A DNA stretch of 43,059 nt from Mycobacterium sp. 1165178.9 (lineage in GTDB: Bacteria; Actinomycetota; Actinomycetes; Mycobacteriales; Mycobacteriaceae). The notes beneath the pieces were generated by a model. The model worked only from the letters and a program-made list of their open reading frames with translations, did not search any database and had not been told where the DNA came from. Positions 1 to 7,852 of this stretch are shown here, piece after piece (positions within the stretch are counted from its first letter, which is position 1; each line of letters opens with the position of its first letter). The translations under genes and the position numbers were made by a program. The stretch covers positions 1 to 43,059 of the forward strand of contig NZ_LZMB01000100.1 in NCBI RefSeq assembly GCF_001673555.1. Reading direction: 5' to 3'.

Positions 1-1
1 T

Positions 2-457
2 CAGTCTAAGAGCGGCCCAACCCGAACTGACGATCTCGTCGAGATTCAGCAGCTGCTCGGGCGCTACGCGGTCACCATCACCCAGGAGGACATCGAAGGC
101 CTCGTCGCCGTCTTCACCCCCGACGGCACTTACAGCGCCTTCGGTGAGACCTACAGCCTGAGCCGATTCCCGGAATTGGTGGCCGCGGCCCCAAAGGGCT
201 TGTTCCTCACCGGAACCGCGGTGCTCGACCTCGACGGGGACGCGGCCAGTGGCACCCAGCCGCTGTGCTTCATCGATCACGCCACCCACGACATGCGGAT
301 CGGCTACTACCGTGACACCTATGTGCGCACCGCCGACGGGTGGCGACTGAAGACCCGCGCCATGACCTTCATCCGCCGCAGCGGCGTGCACGACTCCGGA
401 CGCCCGCACGCCATCGGGCGTCCCGCCGGTGACTCTGCGGCGCAGGCAGCGACGTAA
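2..457 (+). CDS. SnoaL-like (NTF2-fold) protein, 5' truncated
   Basis: The frame is open from the left edge to a TAA at 455-457, so the true start lies outside the window. About 151 residues are visible. The pattern is that of SnoaL_4-type proteins: an N-terminal helix (DDLVEIQQLLGRYA), a segment with F-x-PDGTYSAFGE, and a C-terminal strand GWRLKTRAMTFIRR. Such small alpha+beta barrels act as isomerases, hydratases or dehydratases on hydrophobic ring compounds, or only bind them. It ends 18 nt before an acyl-CoA dehydrogenase gene, and the SD for that gene begins at its stop codon, so the two are probably one transcript. The substrate cannot be read from the sequence. The family is fairly sure, the activity is not. 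Confidence 0.75.
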   Translation, partial: QSKSGPTRTDDLVEIQQLLGRYAVTITQEDIEGLVAVFTPDGTYSAFGETYSLSRFPELVAAAPKGLFLTGTAVLDLDGDAASGTQPLCFIDHATHDMRIGYYRDTYVRTADGWRLKTRAMTFIRRSGVHDSGRPHAIGRPAGDSAAQAAT

Positions 458-475
458 AGGAGCCGAGCAATCGAA

Positions 476-1573
476 GTGAATGTCGAGCAGTTCAGGGCCG
501 ACCTGCGCGCGTGGCTCGACGACAACGATCTGACCCCCGGGCCCGACCACTCGCTGCAGGGGCACATGCGGCAGTTCGCCCGGGTCAGCCGTGCGCTCTA
601 CGACGCCGATTGGATGCGGTTCGGCTGGCCGGTCGAGGTGGGTGGATTGGGCGGTCCCGCGGTGCTGCGCGCGATCGTCGGCGAAGAGGTGGTGGGCCGG
701 CGCCTCGCCGAACCCGGACCCTATTCGATGCTCGAAGTGCTCGCGCCCACCATGATCGATTACGCGCCGGCCGAGCTCGCCAAGGAGATGGTTCCCCGCC
801 TGCTGAGCGGCGAAGAGCAATGGTGCCAAGGCTTTTCCGAGCCAGGGTCGGGCAGTGATCTGGCATCGCTGACGACACGCGCGGTCCAGGACGGCGACAA
901 CTGGATCGTCAACGGCCAAAAGGTATGGACCAGCTTCGCGCAGTTCTCCACCCGGTGCGTCCTGCTTACCCGCACCGCGCCCGGGCACGACGGAATCACC
1001 GCGTTCTTCGTCGATCTCGACACTCCCGGGATCACCATTCGCCCGCTGCGGACGATGCACGGCGTCGACGAATTCTGCGAGGTGTACTACGACGACGTGG
1101 TGATTCCGGCAAGCCGGATGCTGGGCAAGCCCGGGGACGGCTGGCGACTGGCCATGGACCTGCTGCCCTATGAGCGTTCCGCCTGCTTCTGGCAGCGGAT
1201 CGCCTACCTCTATTCGCGTTTCGACGACCTGATCACCACGGCAGCCGAAGCCGGTGAGCCCGACGAATCCGCGCTCGGCGGCGCTTATCTGGCGCTGCAC
1301 ACGTTGCGCTGCCGGTCGCGCGCGACTCAGCACCGGATGCGCGACGGGGCCCGGCTGGGGCCCGACACCTCCATCGACAAGGTGCTGCTCGCCTCCGCGG
1401 AGCAGCGACTCTACGACACCGTCCGCGATGTGTTGCCGGGCACGCTCGAGCTCGAAGACACGCCGTGGCGTTCGGAGTACCTGTACTCGCGCGCGGCGAC
1501 GATCTACGGCGGCACCGCCGAGATCCAGCGCAATATCATCGCCCGCCGGCTGCTCGATCTCGGGAAGGAGTGA
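476..1573 (+). CDS. Acyl-CoA dehydrogenase, FadE-type, large subunit of a pair
   Basis: This 365-residue flavoprotein starts at GTG 476 behind the SD AAAGGAG (456-462). It carries the standard features: WCQGFSEPGSGSDLASL in the middle domain, the VNGQKVWTS strand, and near the C-terminus YGGTAEIQRNIIARRLL, which shapes the FAD/CoA site. It should insert an alpha,beta double bond into an acyl-CoA thioester and pass electrons to ETF. The next gene, 3 nt downstream, is a short ACAD-like protein. Such adjacent unequal pairs in mycobacteria (the ChsE-type steroid side-chain enzymes) are known to form alpha2-beta2 heterotetramers, and I infer the same here. The natural substrate is unknown; a bulky ring-linked acyl-CoA is a guess from the family. 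Confidence 0.9.
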   Translation: MNVEQFRADLRAWLDDNDLTPGPDHSLQGHMRQFARVSRALYDADWMRFGWPVEVGGLGGPAVLRAIVGEEVVGRRLAEPGPYSMLEVLAPTMIDYAPAELAKEMVPRLLSGEEQWCQGFSEPGSGSDLASLTTRAVQDGDNWIVNGQKVWTSFAQFSTRCVLLTRTAPGHDGITAFFVDLDTPGITIRPLRTMHGVDEFCEVYYDDVVIPASRMLGKPGDGWRLAMDLLPYERSACFWQRIAYLYSRFDDLITTAAEAGEPDESALGGAYLALHTLRCRSRATQHRMRDGARLGPDTSIDKVLLASAEQRLYDTVRDVLPGTLELEDTPWRSEYLYSRAATIYGGTAEIQRNIIARRLLDLGKE

Positions 1574-1576
1574 ACC

Positions 1577-2407
1577 GTGGCCCCTTCGGCGGATACCGAG
1601 TCAGACCCGGAATCGCTGCGCCTGCTGGCAGAGTCGCTGCGGACGACGATGAGCGCCGCCTCGGGAGCCAAGCTTGATGTGGCGCTGGCCGACCTGGGCT
1701 GGCGCGACATGCTCCACGAAATGCCCGATACCGCAATCCCTCTGGTGTTCAAGCTGCTCGGTGAGACCGGCGCGCACGCACCCGTGCTGAACGACGTGGT
1801 GCTGTGCGCGGCCGGCGACGCGCCCGGAGGCACGCTGCCGCTGCCGTTCGCCGGCGGCTCCTGGGTGCTGTGGGAACGCCGCGACCACCCCGACTCGGCG
1901 ATCGACGAGTTGCTGCCGATACACCCTGTGCCGCAAGAGGATCCCTTGCCGTCGGCCGCGTTGCATGCGGGTTGGCGAGCCGTGGGGTGGTGGCTGGTCG
2001 GCACCAGCCGCGCCATGCTGTCACTGGCTCGTCAACACGCCGTGGACCGCGTGCAATTCGGCCGCCACATCAGCTCGTTCCAGGCTATCCGGCACCGGCT
2101 GGCCGAGACGCTGGTCGCGATCGAGGGCGCCGAGGCCACACTGCAGGCCGCGACGGAATGCGATGACCCGCAGGGACTGTCTTCCCTGCTGGCCAAGGCC
2201 GCGGCCGGTCAGGCCGCGCTGACCTCCGCACGCCACTGCCAGCAGGTACTCGGGGGGATCGGCTTTACCGCCGAGCATCCTCTGCACCACCACATCAAGC
2301 GGTCGCTGATTCTCGAAGGACTGCTGGGCAGCTCTCGGGAACTGACACGCGCAGCCGGAAAAGCGTTGGTGGCGGCCGGTTCTGCGCCGCGGCTGGCACA
2401 GCTGTAA
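1577..2407 (+). CDS. Acyl-CoA dehydrogenase-like small subunit
   Basis: This 276-residue protein starts at GTG 1577, three bases after its partner stops, with a GGAAGGAG SD inside the end of that gene (1563-1569). It is about 100 residues shorter than a full ACAD. The N-terminal part is reduced, while the C-terminal helical domain is recognisable: LARQHAVDRVQFGR, then QVLGGIGFTAEHPLHHHIKRS. That is the layout of the second subunit in mycobacterial heteromeric ACADs, where FAD and catalytic residues are shared between two chains. I infer it is not active alone and forms the complex with 476-1573. Translation is probably coupled. Confidence 0.85.
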   Translation: MAPSADTESDPESLRLLAESLRTTMSAASGAKLDVALADLGWRDMLHEMPDTAIPLVFKLLGETGAHAPVLNDVVLCAAGDAPGGTLPLPFAGGSWVLWERRDHPDSAIDELLPIHPVPQEDPLPSAALHAGWRAVGWWLVGTSRAMLSLARQHAVDRVQFGRHISSFQAIRHRLAETLVAIEGAEATLQAATECDDPQGLSSLLAKAAAGQAALTSARHCQQVLGGIGFTAEHPLHHHIKRSLILEGLLGSSRELTRAAGKALVAAGSAPRLAQL

Positions 2408-2551
2408 CGGGTAGGACCCCGCAACCAAGCACAGTGCGCCGAGCATGAGATGCTTCGCGGGGACGATAGTTCGTTAGCGTTTCCCGGAGTCACTTAGTGG
2501 TTCGGTCAGCGCTGACGTCGGCCCCGGCCGTAGCCCTGGGAGGTGGGACGC

Positions 2552-2821
2552 ATGAGTCACGCGCAAGCACCACAGAACCAGTTCGGCGTCGCCTCGGTAC
2601 TGCTGGGCCTGGTCGGCCTCGTCACCTGCTGGTTGCTGCTCGGAGTGCCCTTCGGCATCGCGGCGGTGGTGACGGGCGACATCGCCCGGCGAAGGGTTGC
2701 CCGCGGCGAGGCGAACAATCCCCGAACCGCCATGGCCGGCATGGTTTTGGGGACGATCGCGATAGTGGCTGGTCTCGTCGCCATCGGCTACTACGCCCAG
2801 CTGGACTCCCGAAACCGTTGA
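2552..2821 (+). CDS. Small DUF4190-type membrane protein
   Basis: An 89-residue protein with two hydrophobic segments (about residues 12-38 and 60-80) joined by a basic loop with DIARRRVARGEANNPRTAMAG, the signature of DUF4190 proteins. The ATG at 2552 is preferred because GGGAGGTGGG (2538-2547) lies just upstream. An in-frame GTG at 2543 would sit inside that SD. Function is unknown. It stands alone, facing the acyl-CoA dehydrogenase gene that ends 9 bp away on the other strand. The 144 bp before it hold no other feature I can name. Confidence 0.75.
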   Translation: MSHAQAPQNQFGVASVLLGLVGLVTCWLLLGVPFGIAAVVTGDIARRRVARGEANNPRTAMAGMVLGTIAIVAGLVAIGYYAQLDSRNR

Positions 2822-2829
2822 GGCGCCGA

Positions 2830-4038
2830 TCAATTGCGCGGCAACCCCAGTACGCGTTCCGCGATGATGTTGCGCTGGATTTCCGATGTACCGCCAGCGA
2901 TGGTCGCGGCGAAGGTGCGGGTGTACCGGTCGAACCAGCTGCCGTAGTGGCTATCCAGGTTGAGCGGTGCGAATGGGGCCGTGACCGCACGCAACGCCAG
3001 GCCGTCGCCGTCCCTGGCGGTCAGCGCGTCCTCGCTGGCGCGTTGCATTGCCTCCGAGCCGAGCAGCTTGAGCACCGACTGGCCGGGGACGTCCTCTTCG
3101 CCGCGAGCGGCTTTGGCCAGCGTCGCCGACCCCAGCAGCCGCATCGCATAGAAGTCCATCACCAGCGTCGCGTAATGATCCCGCTGCACCGGGCCCGAGG
3201 GCCTGGACTCGACCGTCAACGCGTGCAGCATGTCCGCGTAATCGAGCCATAGCATCGCGCGCTCGTGGCCCAGCGAACCGGTCGCGACGCGCCAGCCCGT
3301 GTTGAGTTCGCCCACCAAGTTCTCGGCCGGCACCCGTGCGTCGGTGAAGAAGACCTCGTTGAAGTCGACGTCGTCGATGTCGCCCACCGAGGCGAATGGG
3401 CGGCAAACAACACCGGGGGTATCGGTCGGAATCAGTAAAGCGCTGATGCCTCTGTGTTTTGGCGCATCCGGATCGGTGCGCACGAATGTCAGCAACACAT
3501 CGGCGTGATGCGCGCCAGATGTCCACACCTTCTGCCCGTTGACGACGAAATGGTCGCCCTCTGAATCGGACGAGCGCATCGCGCGCGTCTTCAGCGAGGC
3601 GAGATCCGAGCCCGCGCCGGGTTCGCTCATCCCCAGTGACGCGGTGATCTCCGCCCGCAGGATCGGCACCGCCCAGCGCTGCTTTTGTTCGGGCGTGCCG
3701 AATGACAGCAGTGACGCCGCGATGATGCCCACACCCTGCGGATTGAAGCTTTGATAGATCCGCCGCCGGGATAATTCTTCGTGGTACACGTATTGCTGCA
3801 ACAGGGTGGCGTTGCGTCCGCCGAACTCCGGGGGATTGCCGGGCTGTAGCCACCCGCTGTCGAACAACAAGCGCTGCCACCGGCGCGCCCACTCCGGGAT
3901 GTCCGAACTCGATTTGGGCCGCACGAACGCCTCGGTCTCGGAAGGCAGATGTGCGTCGAGGAAAGCCACGAATTCGGCTCGGAACGCCTCCACCTCGGCG
4001 TCAAAGGTCAGCTGCACAACACTTCCCGGGATGGTCAT
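2830..4038 (-). CDS. Acyl-CoA dehydrogenase (FadE-type)
   Basis: A full-length ACAD of 402 residues counted from ATG 4038; GTG 4044 would add two. N-terminal helical domain, then GMSEPGAGSDLASLKTRA, VVNGQKVWTSGAHHAD and the C-terminal IAGGTSEIQRNIIAERVLGLPRN. It oxidises an acyl-CoA to the 2-enoyl-CoA with FAD and ETF. It diverges from the TetR gene, and the shared intergenic region has a consensus-like promoter for this gene (TTGTAA at 4155-4150, 17-bp spacer, TACTAT at 4132-4127) with the palindrome at 4123-4137 over the -10. The leader is therefore about 80 nt. I infer repression by the neighbouring TetR protein. Confidence 0.9.
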   Translation of the reverse strand: MTIPGSVVQLTFDAEVEAFRAEFVAFLDAHLPSETEAFVRPKSSSDIPEWARRWQRLLFDSGWLQPGNPPEFGGRNATLLQQYVYHEELSRRRIYQSFNPQGVGIIAASLLSFGTPEQKQRWAVPILRAEITASLGMSEPGAGSDLASLKTRAMRSSDSEGDHFVVNGQKVWTSGAHHADVLLTFVRTDPDAPKHRGISALLIPTDTPGVVCRPFASVGDIDDVDFNEVFFTDARVPAENLVGELNTGWRVATGSLGHERAMLWLDYADMLHALTVESRPSGPVQRDHYATLVMDFYAMRLLGSATLAKAARGEEDVPGQSVLKLLGSEAMQRASEDALTARDGDGLALRAVTAPFAPLNLDSHYGSWFDRYTRTFAATIAGGTSEIQRNIIAERVLGLPRN

Positions 4039-4122
4039 GAGCACGCAGCAACGTCGGTAGATCCAGGTTTCCGCCGACGACGCGGTTCGCTCTTGCGATT
4101 AAGCTTCCATACACACGTCTAA

Positions 4123-4137
4123 GAGAATAGTATTCTC
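4123..4137. promoter_or_regulatory. Palindromic operator GAGAAT-AGT-ATTCTC
   Basis: A perfect inverted repeat, GAGAAT then AGT then ATTCTC, lies between the divergent acyl-CoA dehydrogenase and TetR genes. On the minus strand it covers the -10 hexamer TACTAT, which is 17 bp from TTGTAA. On the plus strand it covers a weaker TAGTAT that could serve the TetR gene. The same 6-3-6 palindrome recurs at 4978-4992 and 38759-38773. The likeliest ligand is the TetR protein encoded next to it; this is inference. Confidence 0.8.
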
Positions 4138-4259
4138 GTCGTAAGAAAGTTACAATCTCCGACACGTGATCCGTGAGGGGGTCGAGCGCAGCGATGTCAC
4201 GGCGTTCTCCGGTAGAGTCCAACCATGTTCTCCCCTCGCGGCAATCACCTGAGCCAGCC

Positions 4260-4910
4260 GTGACCAATCCAAGCGAAGAGCCGGCCTGGAAGCAGCGTGC
4301 CGTCGAGCGGTCCATCAAGACGGCGAAACTGCGCGCCGCACAGCGTGTTCAGCGCTTCCTCGACGCGGCCCAGGCCATCATCATCGAAAAGGGCAGCACG
4401 GACTTTACCGTGCAGGAGGTCGTGGACCGCTCCCGTCAGTCGTTGCGCAGCTTCTACCTGCAGTTTGACGGCAAACACGAGCTGCTACTGGCGCTCTTCG
4501 AGGATGCCCTCAGCCGATCGGCCGACCAGATCCGCGCGGCCACCGAGAGTCAATCCGATCCGTTGGAACGGCTGCAAGTCGCCATTCAGTTGCTGTACGA
4601 GGCATCGCGCCCTGATCCAACGGCCAAGCGTCCGCTGTTCACCGACTTTGCCCCCAGGTTGCTGGTCACGCATCCGGCCGAGGTCAAGGTCGCCCATGCA
4701 CCGCTGCTCGCGTTGCTGACGGAGCTGATGGACGCGGCGCACGACGCTGGAAAGTTGCGCAACACCATCAATCCCAAGCGGGTGGCCGCCATGACCATGC
4801 AAACCGTCATGTTCATCGCTCAATCAAGTGGCGGCCCCGATGACGCGACGATGCACCCCATCACGGCAGATGAGGTCTGGGACTTCTGCTCACGCGGATT
4901 CGTCGCGTAG
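4260..4910 (+). CDS. TetR/AcrR-family transcriptional regulator
   Basis: A 216-residue protein if it starts at GTG 4260. In-frame ATG 4194 and GTG 4173 are alternatives, and GAGGGGG at 4175-4181 suits ATG 4194. A basic N-terminal tail precedes the DNA-binding domain: AAQAIIIEKGSTDFTVQEVV is followed by the recognition helix region RSRQSLRSFYLQFDGKHELLLALF. The remainder is an all-helical ligand domain. It diverges from the acyl-CoA dehydrogenase gene and precedes the mycofactocin-type SDR, with a GAGAAT-N3-ATTCTC palindrome on each side. I infer a local repressor released by an acyl-CoA or related intermediate, controlling itself, both neighbours and the distant thiolase operon. Confidence 0.88.
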   Translation: MTNPSEEPAWKQRAVERSIKTAKLRAAQRVQRFLDAAQAIIIEKGSTDFTVQEVVDRSRQSLRSFYLQFDGKHELLLALFEDALSRSADQIRAATESQSDPLERLQVAIQLLYEASRPDPTAKRPLFTDFAPRLLVTHPAEVKVAHAPLLALLTELMDAAHDAGKLRNTINPKRVAAMTMQTVMFIAQSSGGPDDATMHPITADEVWDFCSRGFVA

Positions 4911-4977
4911 CACACCCGAGCACGGCGAGCCCCTCCCTCGCGCGAGATGGAGCAAATAGCGCACCCCATTTGCCGGT

Positions 4978-4992
4978 GAGAATGAGATTCTC
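4978..4992. promoter_or_regulatory. Operator GAGAAT-GAG-ATTCTC inside a consensus promoter
   Basis: Second copy of the 6-3-6 palindrome, 155 bp before the SDR start. It lies wholly within the 17-bp spacer of a good sigma-70-type promoter reading toward the SDR: TTGCCG at 4970-4975 and TAATAT at 4993-4998. Binding there would block RNA polymerase. The transcript would begin near 5005, leaving a leader of about 140 nt in which I see no gene. The other intergenic sequence (4911-4969) shows nothing clear. Confidence 0.82.
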
Positions 4993-5146
4993 TAATATCT
5001 AGAACCATAAATAGCCGAAACGGATTCGTCGTTGACACCCGTGACGGCTCAATGACAGAGTTCAAGGCGGCAAGACCCGCGGTCCTGCAGAACGTGTTCG
5101 TTGCCCGCCGAGGCGTGCCGATCGAAAGTCAGGAGTTGAGGTAGCC

Positions 5147-5995
5147 ATGACCGGACGTGTTGAGGGCAAAGTCGCTTTCGTCACCGGAGCGGCACGCGGT
5201 CAGGGCCGCAGCCATGCGGTGCGGTTGGCCGAGGAGGGCGCCGACATCATCGCCGTCGACATCTGCAAGCCGATCCGCGAGGGCGTGGTGGACACCGCGA
5301 TCCCGGCATCGACACCCGAAGACCTCGCCGAAACCGCCGATCTGGTCAAGGGGCACAACCGCAGGATCTTCACAGCCGAAGTCGATGTGCGTGACTTCGA
5401 CGCGCTCAAGGCGGCGGTGGACAACGGTGTCGAGCAGCTCGGCCGGCTCGACATCATAGTGGCCAACGCCGGAATCGGTAACGGCGGCGAGACTTTGGAC
5501 AAGACTAGCGAAGAAGACTGGACAGAAATGATTGACGTCAACCTGTCCGGGGTGTGGAAGAGCGTGAAAGCCGGTGTGCCGCACATCCTGTCCGGCGGTC
5601 GAGGTGGTTCCATCATCCTGACCAGCTCGGTCGGCGGGCTCAAGGCCTATCCGCACACCGGTCACTATGTAGCGGCCAAGCACGGCGTGGTCGGTCTGAT
5701 GCGTGCCTTCGGAGTCGAGTTGGGGCAGCACATGATTCGCGTCAACTCCGTGCATCCCACGCACGTGAGCACCCCGATGATCATGAACGAGGGCACCTGG
5801 AAGATGTTCCGCCCCGACCTGGAGAGCCCCGGCCCCGACGACATGGCGCCGATCTGCCAGATGTTCCACACGCTGCCGATTCCTTGGGTCGACCCGATCG
5901 ACATCAGCAACGCGGTGCTGTTCTTCGCCTCCGACGAGTCTCGCTACGTCACCGGCGTGACCCTGCCCATCGACGCGGGCAGCTGCCTGAAGTAG
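5147..5995 (+). CDS. Mycofactocin-coupled SDR family oxidoreductase
   Basis: A 282-residue Rossmann dehydrogenase. TGAARGQGRSHAVRLAEEGAD binds the dinucleotide, NAG follows strand 4, Ser in LTSSVGG and the Y-x3-K pair in HYVAAKHG are catalytic, and the C-terminus is GVTLPIDAGS. Between strand 2 and the next helix lies an insert of roughly 30 residues (DICKPIREG...PEDLAETADLV). This insert and GQGR are hallmarks of mycofactocin-associated SDRs such as carveol dehydrogenases, which hold NAD(H) tightly and hand electrons to mycofactocin. A secondary alcohol is the expected substrate. GAGG at 5138-5141 sets the ATG. It carries the operator described at 4978 and ends 3 bp from the convergent DUF5313 gene. 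Confidence 0.9.
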   Translation: MTGRVEGKVAFVTGAARGQGRSHAVRLAEEGADIIAVDICKPIREGVVDTAIPASTPEDLAETADLVKGHNRRIFTAEVDVRDFDALKAAVDNGVEQLGRLDIIVANAGIGNGGETLDKTSEEDWTEMIDVNLSGVWKSVKAGVPHILSGGRGGSIILTSSVGGLKAYPHTGHYVAAKHGVVGLMRAFGVELGQHMIRVNSVHPTHVSTPMIMNEGTWKMFRPDLESPGPDDMAPICQMFHTLPIPWVDPIDISNAVLFFASDESRYVTGVTLPIDAGSCLK

Positions 5996-5998
5996 CCG

Positions 5999-6415
5999 CT
6001 AGAACGGGCTGCTGTTCGACTGCCAATCGGCCGATTCGGGTCGCGGCCCGTAGCGAGCGATGTAGTCCTCGTGCATCCGTGCCTGCTTGCGGCGGGCGAC
6101 CACATCGACCAGATTCGGGTCCAAACCGTGGACGGCCAGCCGGTGCCGGCGCCAGACCTTGTTCAGGGCAAGGGTTATCAGGAGCGCCCAGATGTAGAGC
6201 GGCGCGGTCATCTCCGTGTGCACGTAGAGCGAGGCGGGCAGCAGCCAGAATGGAGCGAGGACGAATAGGGGCGGGATGGCCCACCTGATCATGTGCCGGC
6301 GGATGGCTCCCTCGCCGGCCAGGTCTTGTGCCACCCAGGTGCGCATCGAGTCGGGCAGTCGCCGGCCATAGGAATAGCCGATCCGCTGCCATAGGTTGGG
6401 TTTCGCGTCGGTCAT
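5999..6415 (-). CDS. DUF5313 family membrane protein
   Basis: A 138-residue protein from ATG 6415, behind GAGGAG. It opens with a soluble stretch (PNLWQRIGYSYGRRLPDSMRTWVAQDL), has two adjacent hydrophobic segments (IRWAIPPLFVLAPFWLLPASL and APLYIWALLITLAL) and ends in a charged tail. This matches the DUF5313 family common in mycobacteria, whose function I do not know. It is 20 bp downstream of the MarR gene on the same strand and is surely co-transcribed, so it is probably under redox control. Confidence 0.8.
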   Translation of the reverse strand: MTDAKPNLWQRIGYSYGRRLPDSMRTWVAQDLAGEGAIRRHMIRWAIPPLFVLAPFWLLPASLYVHTEMTAPLYIWALLITLALNKVWRRHRLAVHGLDPNLVDVVARRKQARMHEDYIARYGPRPESADWQSNSSPF

Positions 6416-6435
6416 GGTGGCTCCTCGGGGTGATG

Positions 6436-6927
6436 TCAGGGTTGCAATGCGCCGGCCGCCACGGCGGCTCCGTTGATGCGGGTGAGGACCTGGCGTAGGT
6501 TCTCGAGTTCGGACAGCTCGACCCCCAGGCATGCCACGACGGCGGGCGGAATCTCAAGTGCTCGCTCCCGCAAGGCGATTCCGCGCTGCGTGAGCATCAC
6601 GTCGGTGGTGCGCTCGTCGGCCGCGTTCTTGGCGCGGGTGATCAGTCCTTGCCCTTCCAAGCGCTTGAGCATGGGCGACAGCGTGGCGGAATCCATCTGC
6701 AACGCGGCGGCGATCTTCTTGACCGACAACGGGAACTGGTCCGCGTCGGGGGTCTTTCGGTGATCCCACAGTGCCAGCATCACCAGATATTGCGGATGGG
6801 TGAGGCCGAGTGGCTCCAAGAGCGGCCGATACACCGCCAAGACCGCCCGGTTGGTCGTCGCCAGCGCAAAACACACCTGGTGGTCGAGGGCTAGCGGATC
6901 GATGTCGCGCGCAGCGGGAGCAGCCAT
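6436..6927 (-). CDS. MarR-family regulator, OhrR-like
   Basis: A 163-residue winged-helix protein. The N-terminus ([22 protein letters not shown], then [13 protein letters not shown]) follows the OhrR pattern, with a single cysteine at residue 19 in the position of the peroxide-sensing Cys. The wing region reads [36 protein letters not shown]. OhrR proteins are repressors inactivated by oxidation of that Cys by organic hydroperoxides. No Ohr peroxidase gene lies next to it; instead its partners are DUF5313 downstream and an SDR divergently upstream. The palindrome at 6940-6954 begins 12 bp before its ATG and suggests self-repression. Confidence 0.88.
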   Translation of the reverse strand: MAAPAARDIDPLALDHQVCFALATTNRAVLAVYRPLLEPLGLTHPQYLVMLALWDHRKTPDADQFPLSVKKIAAALQMDSATLSPMLKRLEGQGLITRAKNAADERTTDVMLTQRGIALRERALEIPPAVVACLGVELSELENLRQVLTRINGAAVAAGALQP

Positions 6928-6939
6928 ACTTGTATGGTG

Positions 6940-6954
6940 CCCTAATAGTTAGGG
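6940..6954. promoter_or_regulatory. Putative MarR/OhrR operator CCCTAA-TAG-TTAGGG
   Basis: A perfect 6-3-6 inverted repeat in the 85-bp divergent region between the MarR gene (ATG 6927) and the SDR (ATG 7013). It is close enough to the MarR start to overlap its promoter. It is the only clear palindrome there, so it is the likely binding site of the MarR dimer and would couple the two divergent units. Confidence 0.72.
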
Positions 6955-7012
6955 TGCTATCTACATGATGTCTGTCACACCGTTTCCGGCGCGAGTAATA
7001 CGCTCCGATTCT

Positions 7013-7852
7013 ATGGACGATTTCCAGGGACGCGGCGCAGTCATCACCGGCGGTGCAAGCGGCATCGGTTTGGCCACCGCCACCGAATTCGCCCGCCGCG
7101 GCGCCCGCCTGGTGCTGGCCGACGTCGATGAGACCGCGTTGGAACGGGCGGTGGTGCACCTCAAAGGCGAGGGGTTCGACGCGCACGGGGTGAAGTGCGA
7201 CGTGCGGCACCTCGATCAGATGGCTCACCTGGCGGAAGAGTCCTTTCGGCTGCTGGGTCAGGTCGATGTCGTGTTCAGTAATGCCGGGATCGTTGTGGCG
7301 GGTCCGCTCGCGGCAATGACCCACGAGGACTGGCGCTGGGTGATCGACATCGATCTGTGGGGTTCGATCCATGCGGTCGAGGCGTTCGTGCCGAAGTTGA
7401 TCGAGCAGGGCCGGGGCGGCCACGTCGCCTTCACCGCTTCGTTCGCCGGACTGGTGCCCAACGCCGGTCTCGGGGCGTACGGCGTTGCCAAGTATGGGGT
7501 CGTCGGGCTGGCCGAAACGCTGGCCCGGGAAGTCAAGGACAACGGCATCGGCGTCTCGGTGCTCTGCCCGATGGTCATCGAGACCGGGCTGGTCGCGAAC
7601 TCGGAACGAATTCGCGGCGCGGACGACGGGCTGGCGTCAGCGCCCGACCTGACGAGTGGGTTCGGACAGCTCCCGCCGACGCAGGATGACACGGTGTCGG
7701 TCGAGGGCGTCGCGCGGCTAACCGCCGACGCGATCCTGGCCAACCGCCTGTACATCCTGCCGCACGAGGCGGCCCGGGCGTCGGTCAGACGCAGGTTTGA
7801 GCGCATCGATCGCACCTTCGACGACCAGGCCGCCGAGGGGTGGAAACACTAA
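7013..7852 (+). CDS. Short-chain dehydrogenase/reductase
   Basis: A 279-residue classical SDR from ATG 7013 (MDDFQGRGAVITGG). An upstream in-frame ATG at 6965 would add 16 residues unlike the family and would sit 10 bp from the operator. TGGASGIG binds NAD(P), SNAG follows, and the catalytic Ser and Tyr-x3-Lys lie in TASFAG and AYGVAKYG. A long C-terminal tail (RRRFERIDRTFDDQAAEGWKH) resembles the group of SDRs of about 280 residues that reduce ring or long-chain ketones. The substrate is unknown. It probably shares control with the divergent MarR gene. Its stop overlaps that of the dead SDR on the other strand by 2 bp. Confidence 0.85.
   Translation: MDDFQGRGAVITGGASGIGLATATEFARRGARLVLADVDETALERAVVHLKGEGFDAHGVKCDVRHLDQMAHLAEESFRLLGQVDVVFSNAGIVVAGPLAAMTHEDWRWVIDIDLWGSIHAVEAFVPKLIEQGRGGHVAFTASFAGLVPNAGLGAYGVAKYGVVGLAETLAREVKDNGIGVSVLCPMVIETGLVANSERIRGADDGLASAPDLTSGFGQLPPTQDDTVSVEGVARLTADAILANRLYILPHEAARASVRRRFERIDRTFDDQAAEGWKH

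Noticed and set aside
2497-3252. A 251-codon plus-strand frame from 2497
   Set aside because: It overlaps the DUF4190 gene out of frame and the antisense of the acyl-CoA dehydrogenase gene; no family sequence.
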